This document shows positions 8,432 to 15,408 of a DNA stretch of 41,809 nt, piece by piece (the first letter of the stretch is position 1; every line of letters begins with the position of its first letter). Under the pieces are notes generated by a model that was given only the letters and a program-made list of their open reading frames with translations, was not told the origin of the DNA and did no database searches. Source of the stretch: Rhodocyclaceae bacterium UBA1310 (GTDB lineage: Bacteria > Pseudomonadota > Gammaproteobacteria > Burkholderiales > Rhodocyclaceae). The stretch spans positions 1 through 41,809 of the forward strand of contig DBTS01000116.1 in the NCBI GenBank assembly GCA_002307175.1, in the 5' to 3' direction. A program made the translations under genes and the position numbers.

Positions 8432-9160
8432 ATGAAGCAAAGCAGCATGACCACCTTGAATACCCTGCACCTGGGGGATTGTTTGACCTTTCTGCAGACA
8501 TTGCCGGATGCGTCCGTCGATGCCCTGATTACTGATCCGCCTTATTCGAGCGGGGGACTTCACCTGTCGGCACGGCAGGGAAAGACTACCGCCAAGTATC
8601 TGAACTCGAACGGGCGAACCTATCCGGAATTCCTCGGTGATAACCGTGATCAGCGCTCGCACCTGCATTGGAGCATTCTGTGGTTGTCGGAATGCTTCCG
8701 GGTGCTCAAGCCTGGGGCGCCTGTCTGTCTCTTTAGCGATTGGCGCCAGATTCCGACGACCACGGATGCTCTGCAGGGTGCAGGCTTCATGTGGCGCGGG
8801 ATTGCCGTATGGGATAAGACGGAGGGCGTTCGCCCGGTGATTGGCCGTTTCCGGCAGCAGGCGGAATATCTGGTTTGGGGCAGCAAGGGAGACATGCCAC
8901 AGGATCGTGGTGTCGGTGTGCTGCCTGGAGTGTATCGCTGCAGCGTGAAGGCGGCGGACAAGTTCCATGTGACGGGCAAACCCACGGAACTGATGCGCTC
9001 GCTGGTGAAGATCTGCCCGCCGGGTGGCGTGGTGCTTGATCCGTTCGCAGGTAGCGGCACCACGCTGGTGGCCGCAGAGCGTGAGGGTTACCAGTGGGTG
9101 GGGTGCGAGATGTCGCAGGACTACCACCGCGTGGCGTCTGAGAGACTGGCCCAGGTGTAA
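8432..9160 (+). CDS. Phage DNA methyltransferase, beta class (N6-adenine or N4-cytosine)
   Basis: A 242-residue S-adenosylmethionine-dependent methyltransferase. The catalytic motif DPPY is at residues 35-38, and the cofactor motif DPFAGSGT is near the carboxyl end at 203-210. This order (DPPY first, FxGxG last) defines the beta class, with the target recognition region between. DPPY is compatible with N6-adenine methylation. It follows Q by 26 bp and ends just before a strong terminator, so it is the last gene of the P-Q transcript. No partner restriction nuclease is present, so it probably protects phage DNA from host restriction or acts in regulation. Target sequence is unknown. Confidence 0.9.
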   Translation: MKQSSMTTLNTLHLGDCLTFLQTLPDASVDALITDPPYSSGGLHLSARQGKTTAKYLNSNGRTYPEFLGDNRDQRSHLHWSILWLSECFRVLKPGAPVCLFSDWRQIPTTTDALQGAGFMWRGIAVWDKTEGVRPVIGRFRQQAEYLVWGSKGDMPQDRGVGVLPGVYRCSVKAADKFHVTGKPTELMRSLVKICPPGGVVLDPFAGSGTTLVAAEREGYQWVGCEMSQDYHRVASERLAQV

Positions 9161-9178
9161 GAGCATTACCGGAACAAT

Positions 9179-9202
9179 GCCCGCGCAATGCGGGCTTTTT
9201 TT
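9179..9202 (+). terminator. Rho-independent terminator after the methyltransferase gene
   Basis: The stem GCCCGC/GCGGGC with loop GCAAT (9179-9195) is followed by seven T residues. It ends the rightward P-Q-methyltransferase transcript. The identical 17-base stem-loop occurs again at 9914-9930, on the other side of the toxin-antitoxin genes. Confidence 0.9.
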
Positions 9203-9232
9203 GTTTGGTGGGTACCAATATCTCTTGCGTTA

Positions 9233-9250
9233 TGTAATCGTTCGATTACA
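9233..9250. promoter_or_regulatory. Inverted-repeat operator of the toxin-antitoxin operon
   Basis: A perfect 8-base inverted repeat, TGTAATCG-TT-CGATTACA, ends 9 bp before the toxin start codon. The sequence TATGTAAT within it could serve as a -10 element. HigA-type antitoxins with a helix-turn-helix usually repress their own operon at such palindromes, so autoregulation is likely. The repeat is seen; the role is inferred. Confidence 0.7.
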
Positions 9251-9259
9251 ATCAAACCT

Positions 9260-9577
9260 ATGAACACGATCAAACAAACACCGGCATTCAAAGCATGGCT
9301 GGATGATCTGACAGATAACAAGGTACGCGGCATCGTTCTGGCCCGCATTGCCCGCTTGCAGTTTGGGTTGTTCGGTGATGCCAAGTCTATTGGTGATGGG
9401 GTGTCTGAACTTCGTATCGACTTCGGAGCCGGATGGAGGGTGTATTTCACGATGCGCGGCAACCAGATCGTGATCCTGCTGGTAGGTGGGGCGAAGCGCA
9501 CCCAGAAGCGCGACATTAAGCTGGCTAAAGCCATCGCGGCAGATTGGAGTGATGAAAATGGGAAAGATGAAGACTGA
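9260..9577 (+). CDS. Toxin of a type II toxin-antitoxin pair (HI1419/HigB-like, RelE superfamily)
   Basis: A 105-residue protein starting MNTIKQTPAFKAWL. The patterns ISRIARL-like (IARLQFGLFGD), GVSELRIDFGAGWRVYF and ILLVGGAKRTQKRDI are the signature of the HI1419 'addiction module killer' family of RelE/ParE-fold mRNA interferases. Toxin precedes antitoxin, the order typical of higBA. An upstream extension of the frame crosses the terminator and operator and is rejected. It would cut mRNA on the ribosome when the antitoxin is degraded. Located between the methyltransferase and cos, it is cargo that probably stabilises the prophage. Confidence 0.9.
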   Translation: MNTIKQTPAFKAWLDDLTDNKVRGIVLARIARLQFGLFGDAKSIGDGVSELRIDFGAGWRVYFTMRGNQIVILLVGGAKRTQKRDIKLAKAIAADWSDENGKDED

Positions 9578-9887
9578 AGATCTGCTGGATTTCGACCCGG
9601 CAGTTTATCTGGACAACCCGGAAACGGTGGCGGCATATCTCAATGACGTGATGGCCGCAGGCCATCCTGGCCTACTTGCCCAGGCCCTTGGCGACATCGC
9701 CAGGGCACGTGGAATGACCGAGATTGCCCGCGAGTCTGGTATTGCGCGGGAAGCGTTGTACAAAGCGCTGCGCGGAGACAGTTCGCCCAGGTTTGAGACG
9801 ATCTCCAAGGTTTGTGCGGCGCTTGGCCTGCAGGTGACTCTGACGGTCAAGACAGCCCCCCAAGAGGCAGGCAGGCACGCCGCGTAA
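9558..9887 (+). CDS. Antitoxin of the pair (HI1420/HigA-like helix-turn-helix)
   Basis: A 109-residue protein. The amino part, with LLDFDPAVYLDNPETVAAYL, binds the toxin in this family; the carboxyl half carries a helix-turn-helix (MTEIARESGIAREALYKAL and then SPRFETISKVCAALG). It overlaps the toxin gene by 20 bp. Start at 9558 was chosen because GGAGT at 9546-9550 lies 7 bases upstream; ATG codons at 9552 and 9567 are alternatives. It should neutralise the toxin and repress the operon at the palindrome at 9233-9250. Confidence 0.9.
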   Translation: MGKMKTEDLLDFDPAVYLDNPETVAAYLNDVMAAGHPGLLAQALGDIARARGMTEIARESGIAREALYKALRGDSSPRFETISKVCAALGLQVTLTVKTAPQEAGRHAA

Positions 9888-9913
9888 GTGTTCGACGGCA
9901 GTATCCGACTGAG

Positions 9914-9941
9914 GCCCGCGCAATGCGGGCCTTGCTCTTTG
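9914..9941 (+). terminator. Stem-loop after the toxin-antitoxin operon
   Basis: The stem GGCCCGC/GCGGGCC with loop GCAAT is followed by a broken T-rich run (TTGCTCTTT). Its 17-base core is identical to the terminator at 9179-9195. It probably ends the toxin-antitoxin transcript, less efficiently than the first copy. Confidence 0.7.
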
Positions 9942-10047
9942 TGGTGAGGGCACAGGCCCGGCCACTGCTCTGGTCTCTCCTTCCTCCCCGCCCCTGGAAA
10001 CCGCACCAATACAGTGCACTCTCTCGGTCAATTTTTGCCGGCGCGCG

Positions 10048-10066
10048 GTCGTACCCCCGCCACGCC
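10048..10066 (-). other. Candidate cos site of the P2-like phage
   Basis: Read on the minus strand, the 19 bases GGCGTGGCGGGGGTACGAC agree at 14 positions with the 19-base cohesive end of P2 as I recall it (GGCGAGGCGGGGAAAGCAC), including an almost unbroken first 12. In P2, cos lies just beyond the end of Q, and here the site lies beyond Q and its two cargo units in the same relative direction. The match is by memory and by eye. Confidence 0.55.
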
Positions 10067-10171
10067 CGCCCGCTTTTCGTGGCGCTTTCTATGCACCTGC
10101 AAACAACCCAAAAATACAGCCGCCAGCAGGGCTAGAACCGCGTCAGTTGCGTTTAAAAAAGTGTGCGTTCA

Positions 10172-10189
10172 CATGCACCCAAGTGCATG
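10172..10189. repeat. Perfect inverted repeat near the prophage end
   Basis: Arms CATGCAC and GTGCATG are separated by CCAA, and a run of five A residues follows shortly after. It could be a protein-binding site in the attachment region or a weak terminator; nothing in the sequence decides between them. Confidence 0.55.
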
Positions 10190-10236
10190 CAAAAAGTTAA
10201 AGGGCGCCTCATTCTAGGTTCCTCATAGATGCAGTA

Positions 10237-10317
10237 TTTCTGGTTCGTAAAGAAAAATGAACCCAGTAACGGTGCGGCTTCCAGCTGCTTACAAATTAAT
10301 CAATACCGAACCAGAAA
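10237..10317. repeat. Pair of inverted 11-base repeats next to the tRNA fragment
   Basis: TTTCTGGTTCG at 10237-10247 is repeated inverted as CGAACCAGAAA at 10307-10317, with 59 bases between and 36 bases before the tRNA fragment. Repeats of this kind next to an att core are consistent with integrase arm-type or excisionase sites. This role is inferred. Confidence 0.5.
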
Positions 10318-10353
10318 CATCATTATGTCGATGATTTTGTTGGATTTATACTT

Positions 10354-10402
10354 TGGATTGTGATTCCAGTTGTCACCGGTTCGATCCCGGTATGCCGCCC
10401 CA
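10354..10402 (+). other. Displaced 3' half of tRNA-His(GUG), prophage attachment site
   Basis: From the anticodon stem to the end, the sequence is that of a histidine tRNA: TTGGATT, anticodon GTG at 10360-10362, ATTCCAG, a T-arm ACCGG-TTCGATC-CCGGT, acceptor ATGCCGC, discriminator C and CCA. The 5' half (G-1, acceptor, D-arm) is absent; AT-rich phage-like DNA lies there instead. A phage that integrates into a tRNA 3' end leaves exactly such a fragment at the far end, while the intact tRNA is rebuilt at the other end, here outside the window. This marks the right boundary of the prophage. Confidence 0.85.
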
Positions 10403-10410
10403 GAATTCCG

Positions 10411-10447
10411 AACGGCCCTGTGAGCAATCGCAGGGCCGTTTTCTTTC
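10411..10447 (+). terminator. Rho-independent terminator, originally of tRNA-His
   Basis: A perfect 10-base stem AACGGCCCTG/CAGGGCCGTT with a 10-base loop is followed by a T-rich stretch (TTTTCTTTC). It directly follows the displaced tRNA fragment and so probably served the tRNA gene before integration. Confidence 0.85.
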
Positions 10448-10621
10448 TGCGCCTGGGTTTTACGCTGCTGACCGATCTGTATTAATTGTGCTCGCGTCCT
10501 GACGTCGATCGTTTTGATGCGAAAAAGCGGGGTCAGAAACGCACCAGACAATTTTTACCGGGCTCCCATCCTGTGTTGCACAGTTCCCCTCGGAAGGAAG
10601 AGTGGCTCTTGTTCGCGTTGA

Positions 10622-11497
10622 CTAGGCTTTCAAAGCGAGGGGCGCCTGTTGAAGTTGCTCGCGCATGATCGTAGTCATCACGTCTCGCACGGGATCTTCT
10701 CGCTCGGTGCTGGTGGTGATGGACAAACCCAGAGTTGGCAAGGCGGGCAGGCCGTGAATTGGGTGCATTTCGTTCGGGCAGCCAAGCGGGCTGCGTACCG
10801 TGATCCCGAGCCCGGCTTTGACGGCGGCCCAAACACCGGAAAGGCTGGCGCTGGTGAAGGCGATGCGCCAAGGGATGCCCGCATGGTCAAGTGCATCAAG
10901 AGCGTGGCTGCGCATCAGGCAGGGGGCTTCCAGCAGCACCAGTGGCAAGGGGGCTGTCAGAGTGTGGGGTGGCTTGGCGGAAGTTTGACTGCCGATCCAG
11001 CAGAGTGGGGCATCGAGCAGGTTTTGGCGTGTCGGAAGGAGGGTGTCGGATCGCCAGCTCAGAACCACATCCAGCTCACCGGAGAGAATTCTCTTCTCCA
11101 GCGCTGCATTTCGAGTGACGCTGGCTTCGACTACGACCCCCGGATGCGCTGCCGAAAAGCGTGTCAGTACGCTGGTGAGAAAGCTCTCTCCGAAATCCTC
11201 GGCAACGCCAACTTTGATCTGCCCACTTAGGTGCATACCTTGCACCGCATGGATGGCGGTGTCGTTGAGCTCAAGTAGTCGCCGGGCGTATCCCAAAACC
11301 AGTTCTCCAGTGGGGGTCAGGGCGAGCCCTCTCCCGGATTTCTGGAGCACAGGAGTGCCGACCTGGTCTTCGAGTTTCTTGAGCTGGGCACTGACGGCGG
11401 AAGTCGAACGTCCCAGGCGCTCGGCTGCACGTGCGAAGCTACCCATGTCTAAGCCGGTGACGAAACTGCGAAGCACATCGAGATCGAGGTTGATCAT
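10622..11497 (-). CDS. LysR-family transcriptional regulator
   Basis: A 291-residue regulator. The amino-terminal winged helix-turn-helix is clear (LDVLRSFVTGLDMGSFARAAERLGRS at about residues 6-31, then SAVSAQLKKLED), and a substrate-binding-like effector domain follows (GQIKVGVAEDFGESFL at about residue 92). It is divergent from the cassette CMD-tautomerase-DUF4865, and LysR proteins usually control the divergent operon, here through the palindrome at 11511-11529. The effector is unknown. It is the first host gene next to the prophage end, and it is intact. Confidence 0.93.
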   Translation of the reverse strand: MINLDLDVLRSFVTGLDMGSFARAAERLGRSTSAVSAQLKKLEDQVGTPVLQKSGRGLALTPTGELVLGYARRLLELNDTAIHAVQGMHLSGQIKVGVAEDFGESFLTSVLTRFSAAHPGVVVEASVTRNAALEKRILSGELDVVLSWRSDTLLPTRQNLLDAPLCWIGSQTSAKPPHTLTAPLPLVLLEAPCLMRSHALDALDHAGIPWRIAFTSASLSGVWAAVKAGLGITVRSPLGCPNEMHPIHGLPALPTLGLSITTSTEREDPVRDVMTTIMREQLQQAPLALKA

Positions 11498-11510
11498 GCT
11501 GATTTTCTGA

Positions 11511-11529
11511 ATAGTTGATTCAAAACTAT
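11511..11529. promoter_or_regulatory. Inverted repeat in the LysR divergent promoter
   Basis: ATAGTT and AACTAT are separated by 7 bases, giving the dyad with T-N11-A spacing typical of LysR operators. The motif CTGATTTTC also occurs on both sides (11500 and 11530). Binding by the adjacent LysR protein is inferred. Confidence 0.65.
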
Positions 11530-11591
11530 CTGATTTTCAGGATGATCGTGAGCGCTTAAGCTGGCCTTGTCAATTGAACAGGAGTCCGCTC

Positions 11592-11915
11592 ATGCATACA
11601 CCGTCACATCTTCCTTCCGCCTCTGCACCATTTGGTGCCCAACCGCGTCTGGCTGAACTGAGTCAGACCTTGCTTTTCGGTGAAATCTGGGCCCGCCCGG
11701 TGCTTGATCGGCGTGAGCGCTCACTCATCACTCTGGCGGCGCTGTTAGCGCTCGGTCGAGCCGAGCAGTTCGCGATCCATCTGGGGATTGCTGAAACGCA
11801 TGGTTTGAGTGCTGAGGAAGTATCCGAACTGATTACCCATCTGGCTTTTTATGCGGGGTGGCCTGCAGCTCATACAGCCTCTTGCGTGTTGGCTGAAAGG
11901 CAGGAGGCGAAATAA
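11592..11915 (+). CDS. Carboxymuconolactone decarboxylase-like protein
   Basis: A 107-residue protein of the CMD/AhpD-type helical fold. The typical core is seen in LLFGEIWARPVLDRRERSLITLAALLAL and LITHLAFYAGWPAAH. The Cys-x-x-Cys pair of AhpD peroxidases is absent, so it is not an AhpD-type reductase; activity as a gamma-carboxymuconolactone decarboxylase is possible but not shown, because no catechol-pathway genes are near. AGGAG at 11580 lies 7 bases before the chosen ATG at 11592. Its stop overlaps the tautomerase start (TAATG). Confidence 0.82.
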   Translation: MHTPSHLPSASAPFGAQPRLAELSQTLLFGEIWARPVLDRRERSLITLAALLALGRAEQFAIHLGIAETHGLSAEEVSELITHLAFYAGWPAAHTASCVLAERQEAK

Positions 11916-12313
11916 TGCCGGTCAGCCATATCACCTTGCGCACGGGTCATACCGACGGGTATCTCGACAACTTGTCCCGTGCCCTTCACGAGTCGCTGGT
12001 GGCGAGTTTTGAAGTTCCTCTGCAGGATTGTTTTCAGGTATTCCATCAGCTTGATGGAGTGGCTTTGCGTTTTGATCCTAACTACCTTGGCGGGCCGCGC
12101 AGCGAGGATTGGGGGCTGATTGAAATTACCGCTGGCAAGCCCCGCAGTGTGGAGACAAAGCGCCGTTTTTACAGCGATTTGGCGACCCGTCTGGAAAAAT
12201 CTCTAGGCTTGGCACCCGCGGATGTCATGGTGGTGATTCGCCACAACCAGGCGGAAGACTGGTCCTTCAGTCACGGTATTGCCACCCTCATTGATAAGGA
12301 GATCAAATCGTGA
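11915..12313 (+). CDS. Tautomerase family protein
   Basis: A 132-residue protein of the tautomerase/MIF superfamily. Pro2, exposed after removal of the initiator methionine (MPVSHITLR), is the expected catalytic base. It is about twice the length of 4-oxalocrotonate tautomerase subunits, so it resembles the fused two-module members (Tautomerase_2 type); KRRFYSDLATRLEKSLGL and VMVVIRHNQAEDWSFSHG in the second half fit that type. It overlaps both its neighbours in the cassette, so the three proteins are coupled. The substrate is unknown. Confidence 0.82.
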   Translation: MPVSHITLRTGHTDGYLDNLSRALHESLVASFEVPLQDCFQVFHQLDGVALRFDPNYLGGPRSEDWGLIEITAGKPRSVETKRRFYSDLATRLEKSLGLAPADVMVVIRHNQAEDWSFSHGIATLIDKEIKS

Positions 12314-12864
12314 TTGCCATGCAATATGGATTTACGTTTCCCGCTGATTACGACATGAACATCATCCGGGACCGCATTGCTACGCGTGGTGCTGCTCTGG
12401 ATGGGTTTCCCGGGCTGTGTTTCAAGAGCTACCTGTTTACGGTGCGTGGTACTGCAGGTGCGGAGTTTAACCGTTACGCGCCTTTTTATCTTTGGGCGGA
12501 CTCGAGCGGTATGCATGCATTTTTGAGCAGCGCCGGGTTTGCAGGGCTCGTAGCGGATTTTGGAAGACCACAGGTGAAAATCTGGAGCGTTGCGGAGGCC
12601 TTTCAATCTGATTCTGTGCGCAACGCACGCTGGGCCACCATCGGGCAGAGCAGAATCGATGAAAAAGACTCGCTGCAGGCAATCAAGTTAGGCGGTAACG
12701 CCCAGATACAAGGAGCGGGAGAGGCCCCCGGCACTCTTGCCAGAGTGAAGGGCTTTGACCCGACGGCCTGGACAGCGCTCGACTTCAGACTATGGGCAAG
12801 GATGCCAAAAGCTCTGGAAGCTGACACCCAGTGCTGGGAGCTTGGCTATGTTGCCCTGGGTTAA
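12310..12864 (+). CDS. DUF4865 family protein
   Basis: A 184-residue protein matching my recollection of the DUF4865 family: it begins MIAMQYGFTFPADYDMNIIR and has ALDGFPGLCFKSYL and YAPFYLWADSSGM. The GTG at 12310 overlaps the tautomerase stop (GTGA) and gives the usual MIAMQY start; an ATG at 12319 is an alternative. The YAPFYLW segment and the length suggest an antibiotic-monooxygenase-like ferredoxin fold, which is only a guess. The same association with a tautomerase, a CMD-like protein and a LysR regulator is known in other proteobacteria; the pathway is unknown. Confidence 0.8.
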   Translation: MIAMQYGFTFPADYDMNIIRDRIATRGAALDGFPGLCFKSYLFTVRGTAGAEFNRYAPFYLWADSSGMHAFLSSAGFAGLVADFGRPQVKIWSVAEAFQSDSVRNARWATIGQSRIDEKDSLQAIKLGGNAQIQGAGEAPGTLARVKGFDPTAWTALDFRLWARMPKALEADTQCWELGYVALG

Positions 12865-13226
12865 GCGTGGTCCTGAGAAGCTGTTCATGACCTTACCGAG
12901 AGATTGGGCCTCACGCACTGCGCTGAGCTCACGCTTGGCCTTGCGAAGTCAAGCCTGATTGACATTCCTCCTCACCCCATCCTGCTTAGCGCGGAATGGG
13001 GTGACTGCACTGCCATGGAGGCATCGCGACGACAGCATCTCGGCTTGCTGACAGGCACTACCCGACATTTCGCAGACCGACGCATAACCAGGGAATCTCC
13101 TGCTGACGCAGTTGAGAGGTTTTTTGCTGTTTATGAGAATGGTTCTCAATTGCAACAAAAGGCGATACACTTGTTTCTTGAAATAAGTCTGACAACTTTG
13201 CCTATTTGTTTGCAAGGAATTGAAGC
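12865..13226. other. Intergenic region before the iron ABC importer
   Basis: No gene is supported in these 362 bp. The last 100 bp hold a Fur box (13134-13148) and, presumably, the promoter of the downstream operon. The rest has no clear repeat, terminator or conserved coding frame. Confidence 0.5.
13134..13148 (+). promoter_or_regulatory. Fur box
   Basis: TGAGAAT-G-GTTCTCA fits the 7-1-7 Fur consensus TGATAAT-G-ATTATCA at 12 of 15 positions and is itself an inverted repeat. It lies 78 bp before the start of the iron-complex binding protein gene, so iron-loaded Fur probably represses the importer. Confidence 0.8.
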
Positions 13227-14339
13227 ATGACACGCATCCGCAGCATCCTTCGTATGACCGTCGTACTGTTGTCGCTCTGGTTTGGTTTTCTGAGTACTGC
13301 GCAGGCGGTTGAAGTAGCCGATGTACTTGGCCGGAAAGTTAATGTACCGGATCATGTTGAGCGAATTGTTCTGGGAGAGGGGCGCCTTTTTTATGCGCTG
13401 GCCATGCTCGACCGTGATGCACCTTTCCGACGGATTGTCGGGTGGCAGAACGACCTCAGGCTGATGGACCCTCACATGTTTGACAGCTATGCGACTCGAT
13501 ACCCCCAAGTGAAGAATATTCCGCTGATCGGGCAGGCGTCGGAGCAGAGTGTAAACGCCGAGCGGATTCTTTCCTTGCGTCCTGATGTAGCCATCTTCAG
13601 CATTGCCGGACACGGACCGACTGAGCATAGTGCTGTGGCTGATCTGATCGAAAAGTCCGGGGTTCCTGTGCTGTTTGTCGATTTCAGGATTAATCCCCTG
13701 GAAAATACGCCCCGAAGCATCGCTTTGCTTGGCAAGGCTCTGGGGCGAGACAAGGAGGCTAGTGAGTTCGTGAGCTTCTACGAGGCACACCTCAAGAGGA
13801 TTATGGATGCCACCTCGCATCTGCCGGATTCATCGCGGCCAAAGGTGTTTCTGGAGTTGCTGGCAGGTGTCTGGCAAACCCCGGGGCACACGACGGGCTT
13901 GGGAGGGATGGCAGAGTTCATTCAGGCTGCCGGGGGGCGTAACGTAGCGGCTGGTACGGTGCCGGGTGCTATTGGTGATGTCAGTGTCGAGTTCGCTCTG
14001 AAGAGCGACCCGGACATTTACGTTGCGACGGGCAACCGCTCGCCTGGATTGCAGCTGGGGGCGAGTGTGAAGCCGGATGAGGCCAAGCAAAGTCTTGCCG
14101 GGGTTTTACAGCGTCCCGAGTTCAGAGAAATGCGCGCGATCAGAAGTGGTCAGGTGCATGGACTTTGGCATGACTTCTATAACTCCCCGCTTAACATTCT
14201 GGCGATTGAAGCACTTGCAAAATGGACACAGCCGGCTCTGTTCAGGAGCCTGGACCCTTCCGCAACCCAAAAAGTGCTTTTCGAGCATTTCCTGAACGTT
14301 GGCAACAACGGTAGCTATTACGTTGACGAGCCCCGCTGA
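13227..14339 (+). CDS. Iron-complex ABC transporter, periplasmic binding protein (FecB/BtuF type)
   Basis: A 370-residue class III solute-binding protein. A signal peptide is clear (hydrophobic residues about 10-26, cleavage after AQA). The mature part begins VEVADVLGRKVNVPDHVERIV, and VNAERILSLRPDVAIFS is the typical second motif of iron-siderophore, haem and cobalamin binders. It should capture a ferric siderophore or haem in the periplasm for the permease and ATPase that follow 4 bases and one overlap later. The Fur box points to iron. No TonB-dependent receptor is nearby, so the ligand cannot be named. Confidence 0.9.
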   Translation: MTRIRSILRMTVVLLSLWFGFLSTAQAVEVADVLGRKVNVPDHVERIVLGEGRLFYALAMLDRDAPFRRIVGWQNDLRLMDPHMFDSYATRYPQVKNIPLIGQASEQSVNAERILSLRPDVAIFSIAGHGPTEHSAVADLIEKSGVPVLFVDFRINPLENTPRSIALLGKALGRDKEASEFVSFYEAHLKRIMDATSHLPDSSRPKVFLELLAGVWQTPGHTTGLGGMAEFIQAAGGRNVAAGTVPGAIGDVSVEFALKSDPDIYVATGNRSPGLQLGASVKPDEAKQSLAGVLQRPEFREMRAIRSGQVHGLWHDFYNSPLNILAIEALAKWTQPALFRSLDPSATQKVLFEHFLNVGNNGSYYVDEPR

Positions 14340-14343
14340 CCAG

Positions 14344-15408
14344 ATGTCCGCTACCCCCGCTGTTGATACCCGCGCACGTGCCCGTGCTGACTACGCCAGT
14401 TTGATTGGCCGGCGAAGCAGATTGCTGGCGCTCTTTATGGTTCTGCTGCTGTCAAGCTTGCTCGTTGATGTGATGACAGGGGTTTCCGGGCTGGGGCTTG
14501 GGCAGCTTGTGCATGTCCTGGTGCATCCAGAAGCCGCAGACCGCATCACGCAGGTCATCGTCTGGAACGTACGGCTGCCGTATGCACTGGCAGCCGTTCT
14601 GGTGGGGTCTGCACTGGGGTTGGCGGGGTGCGAGATGCAGACTGTGCTGGATAACCCTTTGGCCAGCCCTTTCACGCTTGGCGTTTCATCCGCTGCCGCA
14701 CTGGGGGCTTCTCTGGTCATTGTGTTTCGACCCGGTCAGATAGGCGTGGATTTCAATGCCCTGGTGGCTGGTGCAGCATTCCTGTTTGCTGTTGCCTCTA
14801 TCGGCCTGCTCTTGTTGATGTCACGCTTGCGTGGGGCCGGTGTACAGTCACTCGTGCTCTTCGGGATTGCTTTGGTATTCAGTTGCAACGCGGGCGTTGC
14901 TTTGCTACAGCTCTTTGCCACGGAAGATGTTTTGCAGCAGTTGGTCTTCTGGACGCTTGGCAGCGTGGCACGGGCCACCTGGGACAAGATTGCAATCCTG
15001 AGTGCCTGCCTGTTCCTGGTCTTGCCCTTCTCTTTAAGGGCTTCCTGGAAACTGACGGCCTTGCGGTTGGGTGAGGACCGTGCACGCAGTTTCGGCGTCG
15101 ATATCCGGCGATTGCGCAGGGCATCCCTGTTGCGTATCAGCCTGCTTTCGGCAATTTCCGTGGCATTTGTCGGCCCGATCGGATTCATTGGACTTGTTGG
15201 CCCCCACATAGCCCGCCTATGCGTTGGGGAAGACCAGCGTTTCCTGCTTCCTGCCAGCGCGATTGCCGGTGCGCTGGTTCTCTCCCTATCGTCTATCGTC
15301 AGCAAACTCATCCTGCCTGGGGTGATTGTTCCCGTTGGCATTGTGACGGCACTGGTTGGTGTACCTGTGTTCGTGTTTCTGGTCTTCACACGCGGGGGCA
15401 AAGCATGA
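14344..15408 (+). CDS. Iron-complex ABC transporter, permease (FecCD family)
   Basis: A 354-residue inner-membrane permease of the FecCD/BtuC family with about 9-10 hydrophobic segments. Family motifs are VRLPYALAAVLVGSALGLAG near residue 80, NPLASPFTLGVSSAAALGA, FWTLGSVARATW, and the coupling segment RISLLSAISVAFVGPIGFIGLVGPHIAR near residue 270. The ATG at 14344 follows the binding protein stop by 4 bases; a longer frame reaching back to 14299 is rejected because it overlaps that gene. The stop overlaps the ATPase start (ATGA). Confidence 0.93.
   Translation: MSATPAVDTRARARADYASLIGRRSRLLALFMVLLLSSLLVDVMTGVSGLGLGQLVHVLVHPEAADRITQVIVWNVRLPYALAAVLVGSALGLAGCEMQTVLDNPLASPFTLGVSSAAALGASLVIVFRPGQIGVDFNALVAGAAFLFAVASIGLLLLMSRLRGAGVQSLVLFGIALVFSCNAGVALLQLFATEDVLQQLVFWTLGSVARATWDKIAILSACLFLVLPFSLRASWKLTALRLGEDRARSFGVDIRRLRRASLLRISLLSAISVAFVGPIGFIGLVGPHIARLCVGEDQRFLLPASAIAGALVLSLSSIVSKLILPGVIVPVGIVTALVGVPVFVFLVFTRGGKA

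Larger units (their letters stand above)
1..10402. mobile_element. P2-like prophage, right-hand portion
   Basis: Head, lysis and tail-completion genes occur in the order known from phage P2 (Q, P divergent from O, N, M, L, X, lysis genes, R), followed by a methyltransferase, a toxin-antitoxin pair, a candidate cos site and a displaced tRNA-His 3' end. The left end is outside the window. All recognisable structural genes look intact, without stops or frameshifts. The integrase, repressor, replication gene A and tail genes S to D are not seen. The right boundary is set at the CCA-encoding end of the tRNA fragment. Boundary and att assignment are inferred from sequence, not from a matching second att copy. 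Confidence 0.93.
9888..10621. other. Gene-free prophage end and host junction
   Basis: No convincing gene is present in these 734 bp. They hold the terminator at 9914, a candidate cos site at 10048-10066, two inverted repeats (10172-10189, and 10237-10247 with 10307-10317), the displaced tRNA-His 3' fragment at 10354-10402 and its terminator. The stretch 10141-10350 is richer in A and T than its surroundings, as attachment regions often are. From 10446 to the LysR gene nothing further is seen. Confidence 0.6.

Noticed and set aside
10354..10402. Intact tRNA-His gene
   Set aside because: The anticodon stem, T-arm and acceptor 3' strand are present, but the 5' acceptor strand and D-arm are missing upstream.
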